DNA of 18,459 nucleotides. It comes from an uncultured Vampirovibrio sp. (GTDB lineage: Bacteria; Cyanobacteriota; Vampirovibrionia; Gastranaerophilales; Gastranaerophilaceae). Every line of letters begins with the position of its first letter. The first letter of the stretch is position 1. This document shows, in pieces, positions 1 to 5,555 of the stretch. A model generated the notes under the pieces. That model made no database searches, was not told the origin of the DNA, and worked only from the letters and a program-made list of their open reading frames with translations. The position numbers were made by a program, and so were the translations under genes. The DNA lies in assembly GCA_910579975.1 (NCBI GenBank), contig CAJTWU010000032.1, forward strand, positions 1-18,459, read 5' to 3'.

Positions 1-833
1 ACAAGTTTTTTAGCTTCTTCAAGTTTTTGTTGTCTATATGCTCTATCAAAATTGTGGTATGCATCAAAGATGATATCATAAGCAACTTCATTGATTAAGT
101 TTTTCAATTCAGTTGTGTCATAAGGATTAACAAATTCTTGTTTTTCAACTCCGCAAAGTTTAGCAAACTCAACTTGAGCTTCACATTGTTTTCTGATTTC
201 TTCTTGAGCAAATTCAACAGCAGCCATAATGTCGTCTTCTGAAACAAATTTACATCCTGCTTCAACCATAATAACGCTATCATGTGTACCTGATACAACG
301 ATATCTAGGTCTGATGCTTTTGCTTGTTGGTGAGTAGGGTTAGCTACAAGCTGACCGTCAACTTTTGAAACTCTAACAGCACCGATAGGACCTTCAAAAG
401 GAGCTCCAGAAAGCATTAGTGCACAAGAAGCACCCAGCATTGCTAATGTATCAGGCTGATTTTGTTGATCATAGCTGAATAATTGAGCTACGATTTGAAT
501 ATCATTTCTGTATCCTTTAGGGAACAGCGGTCTAATAGGTCTGTCAATTAAACGTGAAACAAGTATTGCTTTATCGCTTGCTTTACCTTCTGAACGATTG
601 TAACCGCCAGGTATACGTCCAATTGAAGACATTCTTTCTTCGTAATCAATTAAAAGTGGGAAGAAATCAATCCCAACTCTTGGTTCTTTTGAAACAACAC
701 AGTGAACAAACAACATAGTGTCTCCACATCTAACAGTAACGCTACCGTTAGTTGATTGTCCATACTTTCCTGTTTCTACAGTGACGGTTTTGCCGCCAAT
801 TTCAATTTGAAAACTTTTTGTTTCAGGTACCAT
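1..833 (-). CDS. pnp: Polyribonucleotide nucleotidyltransferase (PNPase), N-terminal part, runs off left edge
   Basis: PNPase is the 3'-to-5' phosphorolytic exoribonuclease of the bacterial degradosome and mRNA turnover. About 277 N-terminal residues of a protein usually near 700 are visible: the first RNase PH domain (roughly residues 10-145, with the family stretches GIDFFPLLIDYEERMSSIG, GRIPGGYNRSEGK and SRLIDRPIRPLFP) and then the start of the all-helical linker domain (AAVEFAQEEIRKQCEAQVEF). The second RNase PH domain, KH and S1 domains lie outside the window. The ATG at 833-831 follows an AAGGA Shine-Dalgarno sequence. rpsO, the common upstream neighbour, is absent; upstream lies a prepilin gene on the same strand, separated by a terminator, so pnp has its own promoter. 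A hairpin sits in the short leader. Identification is secure. Confidence 0.97.
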   Translation of the reverse strand, partial: MVPETKSFQIEIGGKTVTVETGKYGQSTNGSVTVRCGDTMLFVHCVVSKEPRVGIDFFPLLIDYEERMSSIGRIPGGYNRSEGKASDKAILVSRLIDRPIRPLFPKGYRNDIQIVAQLFSYDQQNQPDTLAMLGASCALMLSGAPFEGPIGAVRVSKVDGQLVANPTHQQAKASDLDIVVSGTHDSVIMVEAGCKFVSEDDIMAAVEFAQEEIRKQCEAQVEFAKLCGVEKQEFVNPYDTTELKNLINEVAYDIIFDAYHNFDRAYRQQKLEEAKKL

Positions 834-846
834 TTTTCCTTCTTTC

Positions 847-867
847 TACGGCTACTCGAAAGCCGTA
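847..867 (-). promoter_or_regulatory. Stem-loop in the pnp 5' leader
   Basis: A perfect 7-bp inverted repeat (TACGGCT / AGCCGTA) with a 7-base loop lies 13 bases upstream of the pnp start codon. If the predicted promoter is right, transcription begins near 868, so the hairpin would form the very 5' end of the mRNA, just before the AAGGA ribosome site. In enterobacteria the pnp leader hairpin is the target of RNase III and PNPase autoregulation. The same role here is inference. Confidence 0.6.
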
Positions 868-874
868 TGCTTCC

Positions 875-904
875 ATTAAATTGTTATATTATTTTTCATG
901 TCAA
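875..904 (-). promoter_or_regulatory. Predicted sigma-70-type promoter of pnp
   Basis: On the minus strand a consensus -35 TTGACA (904-899), an 18-base spacer and a -10 TTTAAT (880-875) are followed about 7 bases later by the pnp leader hairpin. It lies directly downstream of the terminator of the preceding prepilin gene, which fits an independent transcription start. Confidence 0.6.
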
Positions 905-913
905 ATTATAACT

Positions 914-948
914 AAAAAAAGACTCCCAGTAAAGGGAGTCTTTTTTTT
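914..948. terminator. Rho-independent terminator after the minus-strand prepilin gene
   Basis: A 7-bp stem GACTCCC / GGGAGTC with a 6-base loop is flanked by A7 on one side and T8 on the other, so it can work in both directions. It starts 5 bases beyond the stop codon of the minus-strand prepilin gene and separates that gene from pnp. Confidence 0.9.
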
Positions 949-952
949 ACTA

Positions 953-1660
953 TTATCTCATTTTGTACATAACTTTCATATTGTTTTCAAAAATTGAAGC
1001 CGTACATGTATAATATCCTCTTGGAATACTATCATTAGGACATAGCGTCTGCCAAGTCGGACTTATAGATTCGTCACCTGCCCAAGCAAAACTTCCAACA
1101 GGAAACAAAGAGCCGTCATCTCTTAATGAAAATGCAAATACATCAGTTCCCGGTAAATTAGGAGAGGCATCGCCATTTATGTCAATAAAAAGAACTCCGA
1201 GATGTCTTTTGTGCGGAGGTGAATTTCTGTCTACATTACCCCAAAAATTTAAATAATATACTGCTCCGTCTTTGCTCTGCCAATTATATCTAAATCTGGG
1301 ACGAAAATTAAGAGGTTGATTAAAACAAGGTCCAGATGAGGCATCAGAAGAAATAGTATAAGTTGTTCCTCTATATAATGAAATCTTTAAATGATTGCTT
1401 AATTTTTCAAAATAATCGCCTTCTTCCGAATCACTATCGTTATTACTCATAGCAAAAATATCCGAAATTGAATCAACATTATTATCAGTTAATAAAGCCT
1501 GATTTGCTTGTTCAAACATCGATACAGCCTTACCTAATTTAGGTCCTACTTGGGCACCTTGAGTATCGTTTAATAATGATGGAAGTGTTAACGCAGATAT
1601 TACACCAATGATACCAAGTGTAATTAAGACCTCTGCAAGTGTAAATCCAAATCTTTTCAT
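953..1660 (-). CDS. Prepilin-like protein (type IV pilin / pseudopilin N-terminal domain), copy 1
   Basis: A 235-residue type IV pilin-like or type II pseudopilin-like protein. The short leader MKRFG is followed by FTLAEVLITLGIIG, the class III signal with cleavage expected after Gly5, methylation of Phe6 and the conserved Glu at mature position 5. The hydrophobic helix continues to about residue 30. The C-terminal domain contains WQSKDG, IDINGDASPNLPGTDVFAF and RDDGS, which I read as a pseudopilin-like globular head, plus a conserved cysteine pair (LCPND...YYTC). I chose the ATG at 1660-1658 because GAGG lies 6 bases upstream; an in-frame ATG at 1696 lacks such a site. It is a divergent paralogue of the gene at 1894, with the first about 65 residues and the last about 14 nearly identical. 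The exact role (pilus, secretion or competence) cannot be told. Confidence 0.85.
   Translation of the reverse strand: MKRFGFTLAEVLITLGIIGVISALTLPSLLNDTQGAQVGPKLGKAVSMFEQANQALLTDNNVDSISDIFAMSNNDSDSEEGDYFEKLSNHLKISLYRGTTYTISSDASSGPCFNQPLNFRPRFRYNWQSKDGAVYYLNFWGNVDRNSPPHKRHLGVLFIDINGDASPNLPGTDVFAFSLRDDGSLFPVGSFAWAGDESISPTWQTLCPNDSIPRGYYTCTASIFENNMKVMYKMR
1464..1609. repeat. 146-bp perfect inverted repeat, left copy (inside prepilin copy 1)
   Basis: By direct comparison, the reverse complement of 1464-1609 is identical base for base to 1945-2090. It covers the second half of the pilin hydrophobic helix and the adjacent helix. Just outside the block the two genes differ at many third-codon positions and then diverge, so the identity is sharper than protein conservation would require. 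Recent duplication or gene conversion is the likely cause. Confidence 0.9.
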
Positions 1661-1687
1661 ATGCATCCTCATAAATTTATCAATTTG

Positions 1688-1714
1688 ACAACACAATATG
1701 TATTATGTTGCGTT
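1688..1714 (-). repeat. Palindromic leader repeat, left copy
   Basis: Read on the minus strand this 27-base element differs from 1829-1855 at only two positions. Each copy is itself an imperfect palindrome with arms GCAACATAAT and ATTGTGTTG(C/T) around a 4-base centre. It lies in the predicted 5' leader of prepilin copy 1, downstream of the promoter at 1727-1755. It could be an operator or an RNA stem-loop. Confidence 0.7.
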
Positions 1715-1726
1715 TTTTATATCTAT

Positions 1727-1755
1727 ATTATAGCATAAGCGCGACTCTTTGTGAA
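1727..1755 (-). promoter_or_regulatory. Predicted promoter of prepilin copy 1
   Basis: On the minus strand -35 TTCACA (1755-1750), a 17-base spacer and a perfect -10 TATAAT (1732-1727) preceded by TGC, an extended -10. Transcription would start near 1720, giving a leader of about 60 bases containing the palindromic repeat at 1688-1714. Confidence 0.6.
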
Positions 1756-1812
1756 GCAATATAAAAAATTATATAAGATTAATTATTACTTAAACTCAAA
1801 TATAAAGCTGAT

Positions 1813-1841
1813 TTGAGCATTATAAAATAACGCAACATAAT
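1813..1841 (+). promoter_or_regulatory. Possible promoter of prepilin copy 2
   Basis: TTGAGC (1813-1818), a 17-base spacer and CATAAT (1836-1841) on the plus strand. The -10 would fall inside the palindromic repeat, so a protein bound to the palindrome would block it. An alternative -10, TATAAA at 1821, would put the palindrome in the leader as for the other copy. Which one is used is not clear. Confidence 0.4.
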
Positions 1842-1855
1842 GCATATTGTGTTGC
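1829..1855 (+). repeat. Palindromic leader repeat, right copy
   Basis: The partner of 1688-1714 in inverted orientation. The arms GCAACATAAT and ATTGTGTTGC pair over 10 positions, with one G-U in RNA, around GCAT. Unlike the left copy it is followed by six T residues (1857-1862), so as RNA it also resembles a weak terminator or attenuator just upstream of the ribosome site of prepilin copy 2. Confidence 0.7.
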
Positions 1856-1893
1856 ATTTTTTATAATAATTATTATATAGAGAGGTTTTATAG

Positions 1894-2565
1894 ATGAAGC
1901 ATGTAGGATTTACTTTAGCAGAAGTCTTGATTACACTTGGTATTATTGGTGTAATATCTGCGTTAACACTTCCATCATTATTAAACGATACTCAAGGTGC
2001 CCAAGTAGGACCTAAATTAGGTAAGGCTGTATCGATGTTTGAACAAGCAAATCAGGCTTTATTAACTGATAATAATGTTGATTCAATTTCATCCGTTTAT
2101 GATGTTCATTCTTCAGGAAGAATTTTTAATTATGGTGAAGATTTAAGTGATTATTTAAAGATATCGCCATATAGAGGTATAGCTTATAATTCCGGTAGTG
2201 ATGCCGGATTTTCTGGTGTTACATTTAAGAGTAGTGATGGTTTAAGTTGGCAATCAAAAGACGGCACATTATATTTTATTAATTTTTGGAATGATACAAA
2301 ACAAAATGTTCCACCTCATAAACAGAATATTGGTGCTGTGTATATTGATATAAATGGAAATTCTGCTCCAAATCTTAGTGGTACAGATATCTTTGCTTTC
2401 AGACTAAGAGATGACGGTTCTTTAATTCCTGCTGGAAGCCGGGAATTGGATGAAAATAATAATTGGGCCAGCCTTTGTGCTAATGATTCAGTTCCACAAG
2501 CATATAATGCTTGTGCCGGCTCAATATTTGAAAATAATATGAAAGTTATGTACAAAATGAGATAA
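1894..2565 (+). CDS. Prepilin-like protein (type IV pilin / pseudopilin N-terminal domain), copy 2
   Basis: A 223-residue paralogue of the gene at 953-1660 with leader MKHVG, predicted cleavage after Gly5 and then FTLAEVLITLGIIG with Glu at mature position 5. Residues 1-65 match copy 1 almost completely. The middle (about 66-110) is unrelated or strongly diverged. The C-terminal half is homologous but different in detail (WQSKDGTLYFINFW, VYIDINGNSAPNLSGTD, RLRDDGS, cysteine pair LCAND...NAC), and the last 14 residues are the same. The ATG at 1894 has AGAGG 8 bases upstream. It is followed immediately by a strong terminator, so it is monocistronic. The DxNG...PN..GTD segment may bind a metal as in major pseudopilins; that is inference. 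The specific filament it belongs to is unknown. Confidence 0.85.
   Translation: MKHVGFTLAEVLITLGIIGVISALTLPSLLNDTQGAQVGPKLGKAVSMFEQANQALLTDNNVDSISSVYDVHSSGRIFNYGEDLSDYLKISPYRGIAYNSGSDAGFSGVTFKSSDGLSWQSKDGTLYFINFWNDTKQNVPPHKQNIGAVYIDINGNSAPNLSGTDIFAFRLRDDGSLIPAGSRELDENNNWASLCANDSVPQAYNACAGSIFENNMKVMYKMR
1945..2090. repeat. 146-bp perfect inverted repeat, right copy (inside prepilin copy 2)
   Basis: Identical to the reverse complement of 1464-1609. The arms lie 335 bases apart around the divergent promoter region. A second, shorter identical stretch of 30 bases is shared at the 3' ends of both genes (953-982 and 2536-2565). Confidence 0.9.
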
Positions 2566-2600
2566 AAAAAAGAGGTGGTTTTCAGCCACCTCTTTTTTTT
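2564..2600. terminator. Bidirectional rho-independent terminator between prepilin copy 2 and secY
   Basis: The stem AGAGGTGG / CCACCTCT has a short loop, with A-rich sequence on the left and T8 on the right. It starts right at the prepilin stop codon and reaches the secY stop codon, so it probably ends both convergent transcripts. Confidence 0.9.
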
Positions 2601-3933
2601 ATTCTTTTAAGAATGATTCATAATTTCTTGCTAATAAATGAGTCTTTATTTGATTAATAAAATCAAGTGCAACCCCAACCATGATTATCAGAGACGTTGC
2701 TCCGATACCTTGAAGAGTTGTAATTCCGGTAATATAACTTGCAAAAGCCGGTACTAAAGCGATAATACCTAATCCCATTGCACCAATAAATGTTGTTTTG
2801 GTTAGGATTTTATCCAATGCTTCTGCTGTCGGTCTTCCCGGTTTTACGCCTGGAATTGATGAACCATATTTCTTAAGATTGTCTGCAATTTCTTTTGGCT
2901 GCATATTTGGCATAATTGAAGCATAGAAGAATGTTAATGCAACAATCATTACAAAATATATTGCATAATATGTTGCTCCGCTTGGATTGAAGACATGATT
3001 TAATGTAACAAGCATATTTTGTATCCATCCTTCAGGTAATTTAGCAGAATCTACAATACTTAGGATTGTAGATGGGAACAACAAAATTGCAACAGCAAAG
3101 ATAATTGGCATTACACCGCCCGGATTGAGTTTAAATGGAATAAAAGTGTTTACTCCGCCATAAACTTTATTTCCAACCTGTCTTTTAGGATTTACAATAA
3201 TAACTTTTCTTATAGCTTCTTGCATAATAACAATAAATATCATTGTTATGAAGAAGATTGTAAGCAAGAATGTTAAGTTCCATCCTAAAGATGGTTGTCC
3301 GGCAATCATTTGCGCTGTTCTAGATGAATAAAGCGGTATTCCTGACAAGATACCAACAAAGATGATTAAAGAACCACCATTACCTATACCTTTTTCTGTA
3401 ATAAGTTCAGAAAGCCACATTACTAAAACAGAACCTGCTGTTAAAGTAAGTACAGAAGAAATGTAAAACATTGTATGGTTTACACCGGCTGTGATAGCAT
3501 TTGTATGAGCCATAAAGCCCATAAATATCATAGCCTGGAAAGCTGCTAATACAACGGTGAAAATACGTGTATATTGCGAAATCTTTCTTCTGCCTGCTTC
3601 ACCATCTTCCTTTTGTAATTTTTCCAACGCTGGAATAATTACAGCCATTAATTGCATAATGATTGATGATGTAATGTAAGGTCCAATTCCGAGAGCGAAT
3701 ATTGAAACTTTTCCTAATGCACCGCCGGAGAACAAATCAAGGAACCCCAAGATATTATTTTGGCTTGCTAAATTAGAAAAGGATTCATTATTTACACCAA
3801 ACAAAGGTAGATGAATGCCAAAACGAAATAATATAAGCATTAGAAAAGTAAAGATTAACTTTTCTTTTAATCCTGATGCATTCCACATTGACATTAAATC
3901 TGCCGTTGTCGGCATTCTCATTCCATTAGCCAT
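2599..3933 (-). CDS. secY: Protein translocase subunit SecY
   Basis: SecY is the channel-forming subunit of the SecYEG translocon in the inner membrane. The 444 residues are the usual length. About ten hydrophobic segments can be followed, beginning with LIFTFLMLILFRFGIHLPL, with family stretches such as GALGKVSIFALGIGPYITSSIIMQ (plug/TM2 region), EKGIGNGGSLIIFVGI and the cytoplasmic loop KRQVGNKVYGGVNTFIPFKLNPGGVMPIIFA. The ATG at 3933 lies one base after the rplO stop codon, so translation is probably coupled; no strong ribosome site is visible, and in-frame ATGs at residues 5 and 7 are alternatives. secY is the last gene of this operon: the adk, map and infA genes that often follow are replaced by a terminator and a prepilin gene. 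Identification is secure. Confidence 0.97.
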   Translation of the reverse strand: MANGMRMPTTADLMSMWNASGLKEKLIFTFLMLILFRFGIHLPLFGVNNESFSNLASQNNILGFLDLFSGGALGKVSIFALGIGPYITSSIIMQLMAVIIPALEKLQKEDGEAGRRKISQYTRIFTVVLAAFQAMIFMGFMAHTNAITAGVNHTMFYISSVLTLTAGSVLVMWLSELITEKGIGNGGSLIIFVGILSGIPLYSSRTAQMIAGQPSLGWNLTFLLTIFFITMIFIVIMQEAIRKVIIVNPKRQVGNKVYGGVNTFIPFKLNPGGVMPIIFAVAILLFPSTILSIVDSAKLPEGWIQNMLVTLNHVFNPSGATYYAIYFVMIVALTFFYASIMPNMQPKEIADNLKKYGSSIPGVKPGRPTAEALDKILTKTTFIGAMGLGIIALVPAFASYITGITTLQGIGATSLIIMVGVALDFINQIKTHLLARNYESFLKE

Positions 3934-3934
3934 A

Positions 3935-4381
3935 TTATACTAATTCAACCTTTCCGCCTGCTGCTTCAATTTTTGCTTTTGCTGATGGTGAAACATAATC
4001 AGCTTTAACAGTAATAGCTTTTTTGATTTCGCCATTTCCTAAAATTCTTAAGCCATCGCAAGAAGGATGAGCTTTTCTGATTTCTTTTAATGATGCTAAA
4101 GAAATTTCTTCAATTTTAAGGTCATTAAGTCTGCCTACATTGATTTCTGCATAGTTTCTAGGATTTACTAATTCAAAACCTTTTAATTTAGGTAATCTTC
4201 TGTAAGCTGGCATTTGACCGCCTTCAAAACCTCTTTTTGCAGTTCTTCCTGAACGTTGTCCTTCGCCGTTGTGACCGCGGCAAGATGTTTTACCATGTCC
4301 TGATGAACGACCGCGTCCAACTCTTTTTGATTTTCCTGTAGCACCTTCAGCAGGTCTTAAATCTTCTAATGTTATAGTCAT
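3935..4381 (-). CDS. rplO: 50S ribosomal protein L15
   Basis: L15 (148 residues, normal length) binds 23S rRNA late in large-subunit assembly. The glycine- and arginine-rich N-terminal tail that threads into rRNA is clear (residues 18-55: VGRGRSSGHGKTSCRGH, then KRGFEGGQMPAYRRLPKLKG), followed by the globular domain ending in AAGGKVELV. It lies between rpmD (21-base gap) and secY (1-base gap), the standard spc-operon order. The ATG at 4381 is preceded by AAAGGA at a rather long spacing. Identification is secure. Confidence 0.97.
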   Translation of the reverse strand: MTITLEDLRPAEGATGKSKRVGRGRSSGHGKTSCRGHNGEGQRSGRTAKRGFEGGQMPAYRRLPKLKGFELVNPRNYAEINVGRLNDLKIEEISLASLKEIRKAHPSCDGLRILGNGEIKKAITVKADYVSPSAKAKIEAAGGKVELV

Positions 4382-4402
4382 AATATTTATTAATCCTTTC
4401 TA

Positions 4403-4582
4403 CTATTCAGAAATCTCAACTAGGTGAGAAATTTTGTTTGCCATACCTAAGATTGTTGCGCTGTCATAGTGTTCAACAACCTGGTTAAGTTTTTTTAAGC
4501 CTAAAGACTGTGCAACTTTTCTTTGTGATTCAGAAGCACCAATTAAGCTTTTTACTAATTTTATTTTAATTTGTTTAGCCAT
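4403..4582 (-). CDS. rpmD: 50S ribosomal protein L30
   Basis: A 59-residue protein reading MAKQIKIKLVKSLIGASE at its start and ending in NKISHLVEISE. The pattern (I/V)K(I/L)xxSxIG, then RKVAQSLGLKKLNQ and a terminal SHLVE is the L30 family pattern, and the length is normal for bacterial L30. It is too short to stand out as a long open reading frame, but its place between rpsE and rplO is the standard spc-operon order. The ATG at 4582 is preceded by AAAAGGAT. L30 is dispensable in many bacteria; its presence here is unremarkable. Confidence 0.95.
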   Translation of the reverse strand: MAKQIKIKLVKSLIGASESQRKVAQSLGLKKLNQVVEHYDSATILGMANKISHLVEISE

Positions 4583-4633
4583 TTTTTTATCCTTTTTATT
4601 ATTTCATCAAATTCTATAACTAAAAATAGCCTA

Positions 4634-5260
4634 CTAGTTTAATAATTCAGCCATTGTTAAACCGCGTTTTTTAGCAACTTCTGTAAATGGTCTTAGAGAT
4701 TTAAGAGCTTCTAAAGTTGCATTAGCAGCGTTAAGAGGTGATTTTGAACCTAAAGATTTTGAAAGAATGTTTTCAATACCGGCAAGTTCAAGAACTGAAC
4801 GAACAGCACCACCAGCGATAATACCGGTACCTTGTGAAGCCGGTCTTAGCATTACAGCACCAGCTCCTGATCTACCTGTAATAGGGTGAGGAATAGTTGT
4901 TTTGAAAATAGGTACTGTGATAAGGTTTTTTCTACCATCAGCGATAGCTTTTTGGATAGCAATGATAACTTCTGAAGCTTTAGCGCAGCCAACACCAACT
5001 TGTCCTTTTTTGTTACCAACGATTACGATAGCTCTGAAGCTTAATTTTTTACCACCCTTAACAACCTTTGTTACACGACGGATTTGAACAACTTGTTCTT
5101 TCCATTCTGATTCTGGTTTTTCTTCACGAGTTTCAACTCTTTTCTTTCTGCCGCGTTGTTTACGAGCAGGAGTTTCTTCTGTTGCTTCAACAGCTTCAAC
5201 AACTTCTTCAGCTGCTTCAACTGTTTCTTCGACTTGTGTTTCTAATTTTTCTTCTGACAT
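4634..5260 (-). CDS. rpsE: 30S ribosomal protein S5 with extended N-terminus
   Basis: S5 is a small-subunit protein near the mRNA entry site, important for decoding fidelity. The S5 core (about residues 50-208) is clear: KEQVVQIRRVTKVVKGGKK, FRAIVIVGNKKGQVGVG, the double-stranded-RNA-binding-like fold, then GAGAVMLRPASQGTGIIAGG and KSLGSKSPLNAANATLEAL. The protein is 208 residues against about 165 in the usual family member. The excess is an N-terminal extension of about 45 residues, first strongly acidic (Glu/Val/Ala repeats, residues 3-30) and then strongly basic (RKQRGRKKR, 33-41). It is the first gene of the minus-strand unit rpsE-rpmD-rplO-secY. L18, its usual upstream neighbour, is missing. 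GAAAGG lies about 11 bases before the ATG at 5260. Confidence 0.97.
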   Translation of the reverse strand: MSEEKLETQVEETVEAAEEVVEAVEATEETPARKQRGRKKRVETREEKPESEWKEQVVQIRRVTKVVKGGKKLSFRAIVIVGNKKGQVGVGCAKASEVIIAIQKAIADGRKNLITVPIFKTTIPHPITGRSGAGAVMLRPASQGTGIIAGGAVRSVLELAGIENILSKSLGSKSPLNAANATLEALKSLRPFTEVAKKRGLTMAELLN

Positions 5261-5286
5261 GTTTAAATAAACCTTTCATTTGTTTA

Positions 5287-5316
5287 ATTATAGTGTTCTA
5301 CTTTTTTTAATATTAA
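5287..5316 (-). promoter_or_regulatory. Predicted proximal promoter of rpsE operon
   Basis: On the minus strand a weak -35 TTAATA (5316-5311), an 18-base spacer and a perfect -10 TATAAT (5292-5287). The transcript would begin about 20 bases before the rpsE start codon. Confidence 0.45.
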
Positions 5317-5328
5317 CAATTAAATAAC

Positions 5329-5361
5329 CAATGCTAAAAACGCCCAAATCTTCAGGCATTG
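5329..5361 (-). promoter_or_regulatory. Inverted repeat with T-run in the rpsE upstream region
   Basis: CAATGC (5329-5334) and GCATTG (5356-5361) are complementary and extend with wobble pairs. Nested inside and overlapping it, on the minus strand, is a competing short hairpin (ATGCC / GGCGT) followed by five T residues. It lies downstream of a distal promoter (5399-5427), so it could end or attenuate a leader transcript. The short stem makes this uncertain. Confidence 0.35.
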
Positions 5362-5398
5362 ACGGCATATTCAATTGTGGGTTTTTTCTGACATATAG

Positions 5399-5427
5399 AT
5401 AATATCTTAAACATGTCTATAATGCAA
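5399..5427 (-). promoter_or_regulatory. Possible distal promoter upstream of rpsE
   Basis: On the minus strand -35 TTGCAT (5427-5422), a 17-base spacer and -10 TATTAT (5404-5399). It would make a leader of about 130 bases in front of rpsE that contains the inverted repeat at 5329-5361. The rest of the 5261-5555 gap shows no gene. No convincing promoter for the plus-strand TPR gene was found in it. Confidence 0.4.
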
Positions 5428-5555
5428 TAGTAATGTTAAGAAAAATGAAATTTAGACCTTTTAGATGATTTACTTCAAAAAATACTAAAGAAAAAAAACT
5501 TCGAGTCGATTAAAAAGAAGTACGTTTAAATACACAATTATACTCGGAGAATATA

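Noticed and set aside
1661..1696. Longer N-terminus of prepilin copy 1 beginning at 1696
   Set aside because: It would put extra residues ahead of the class III leader, overlap the palindromic repeat, and lacks a ribosome site; the ATG at 1660 gives the same five-residue leader as copy 2.
1829..1862. Hairpin plus T6 as a simple terminator
   Set aside because: It lies between a promoter and the prepilin start with no gene ending upstream; a leader or operator role is more likely, so it was listed as a repeat.
1464..2090. Transposable element bounded by inverted repeats
   Set aside because: The inverted arms are prepilin coding sequence, no transposase lies between them and no target duplication is seen.
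2316..2555. Minus-strand open frame opposite prepilin copy 2
   Set aside because: It lies wholly antisense to a well-supported gene, has no ribosome site and has no recognisable protein pattern.
5068..5310. Leucine-rich plus-strand open frame
   Set aside because: It is the complement of the Glu/Ala-rich extension of rpsE (GAA/GAG read as TTC/CTT), an artefact of composition.
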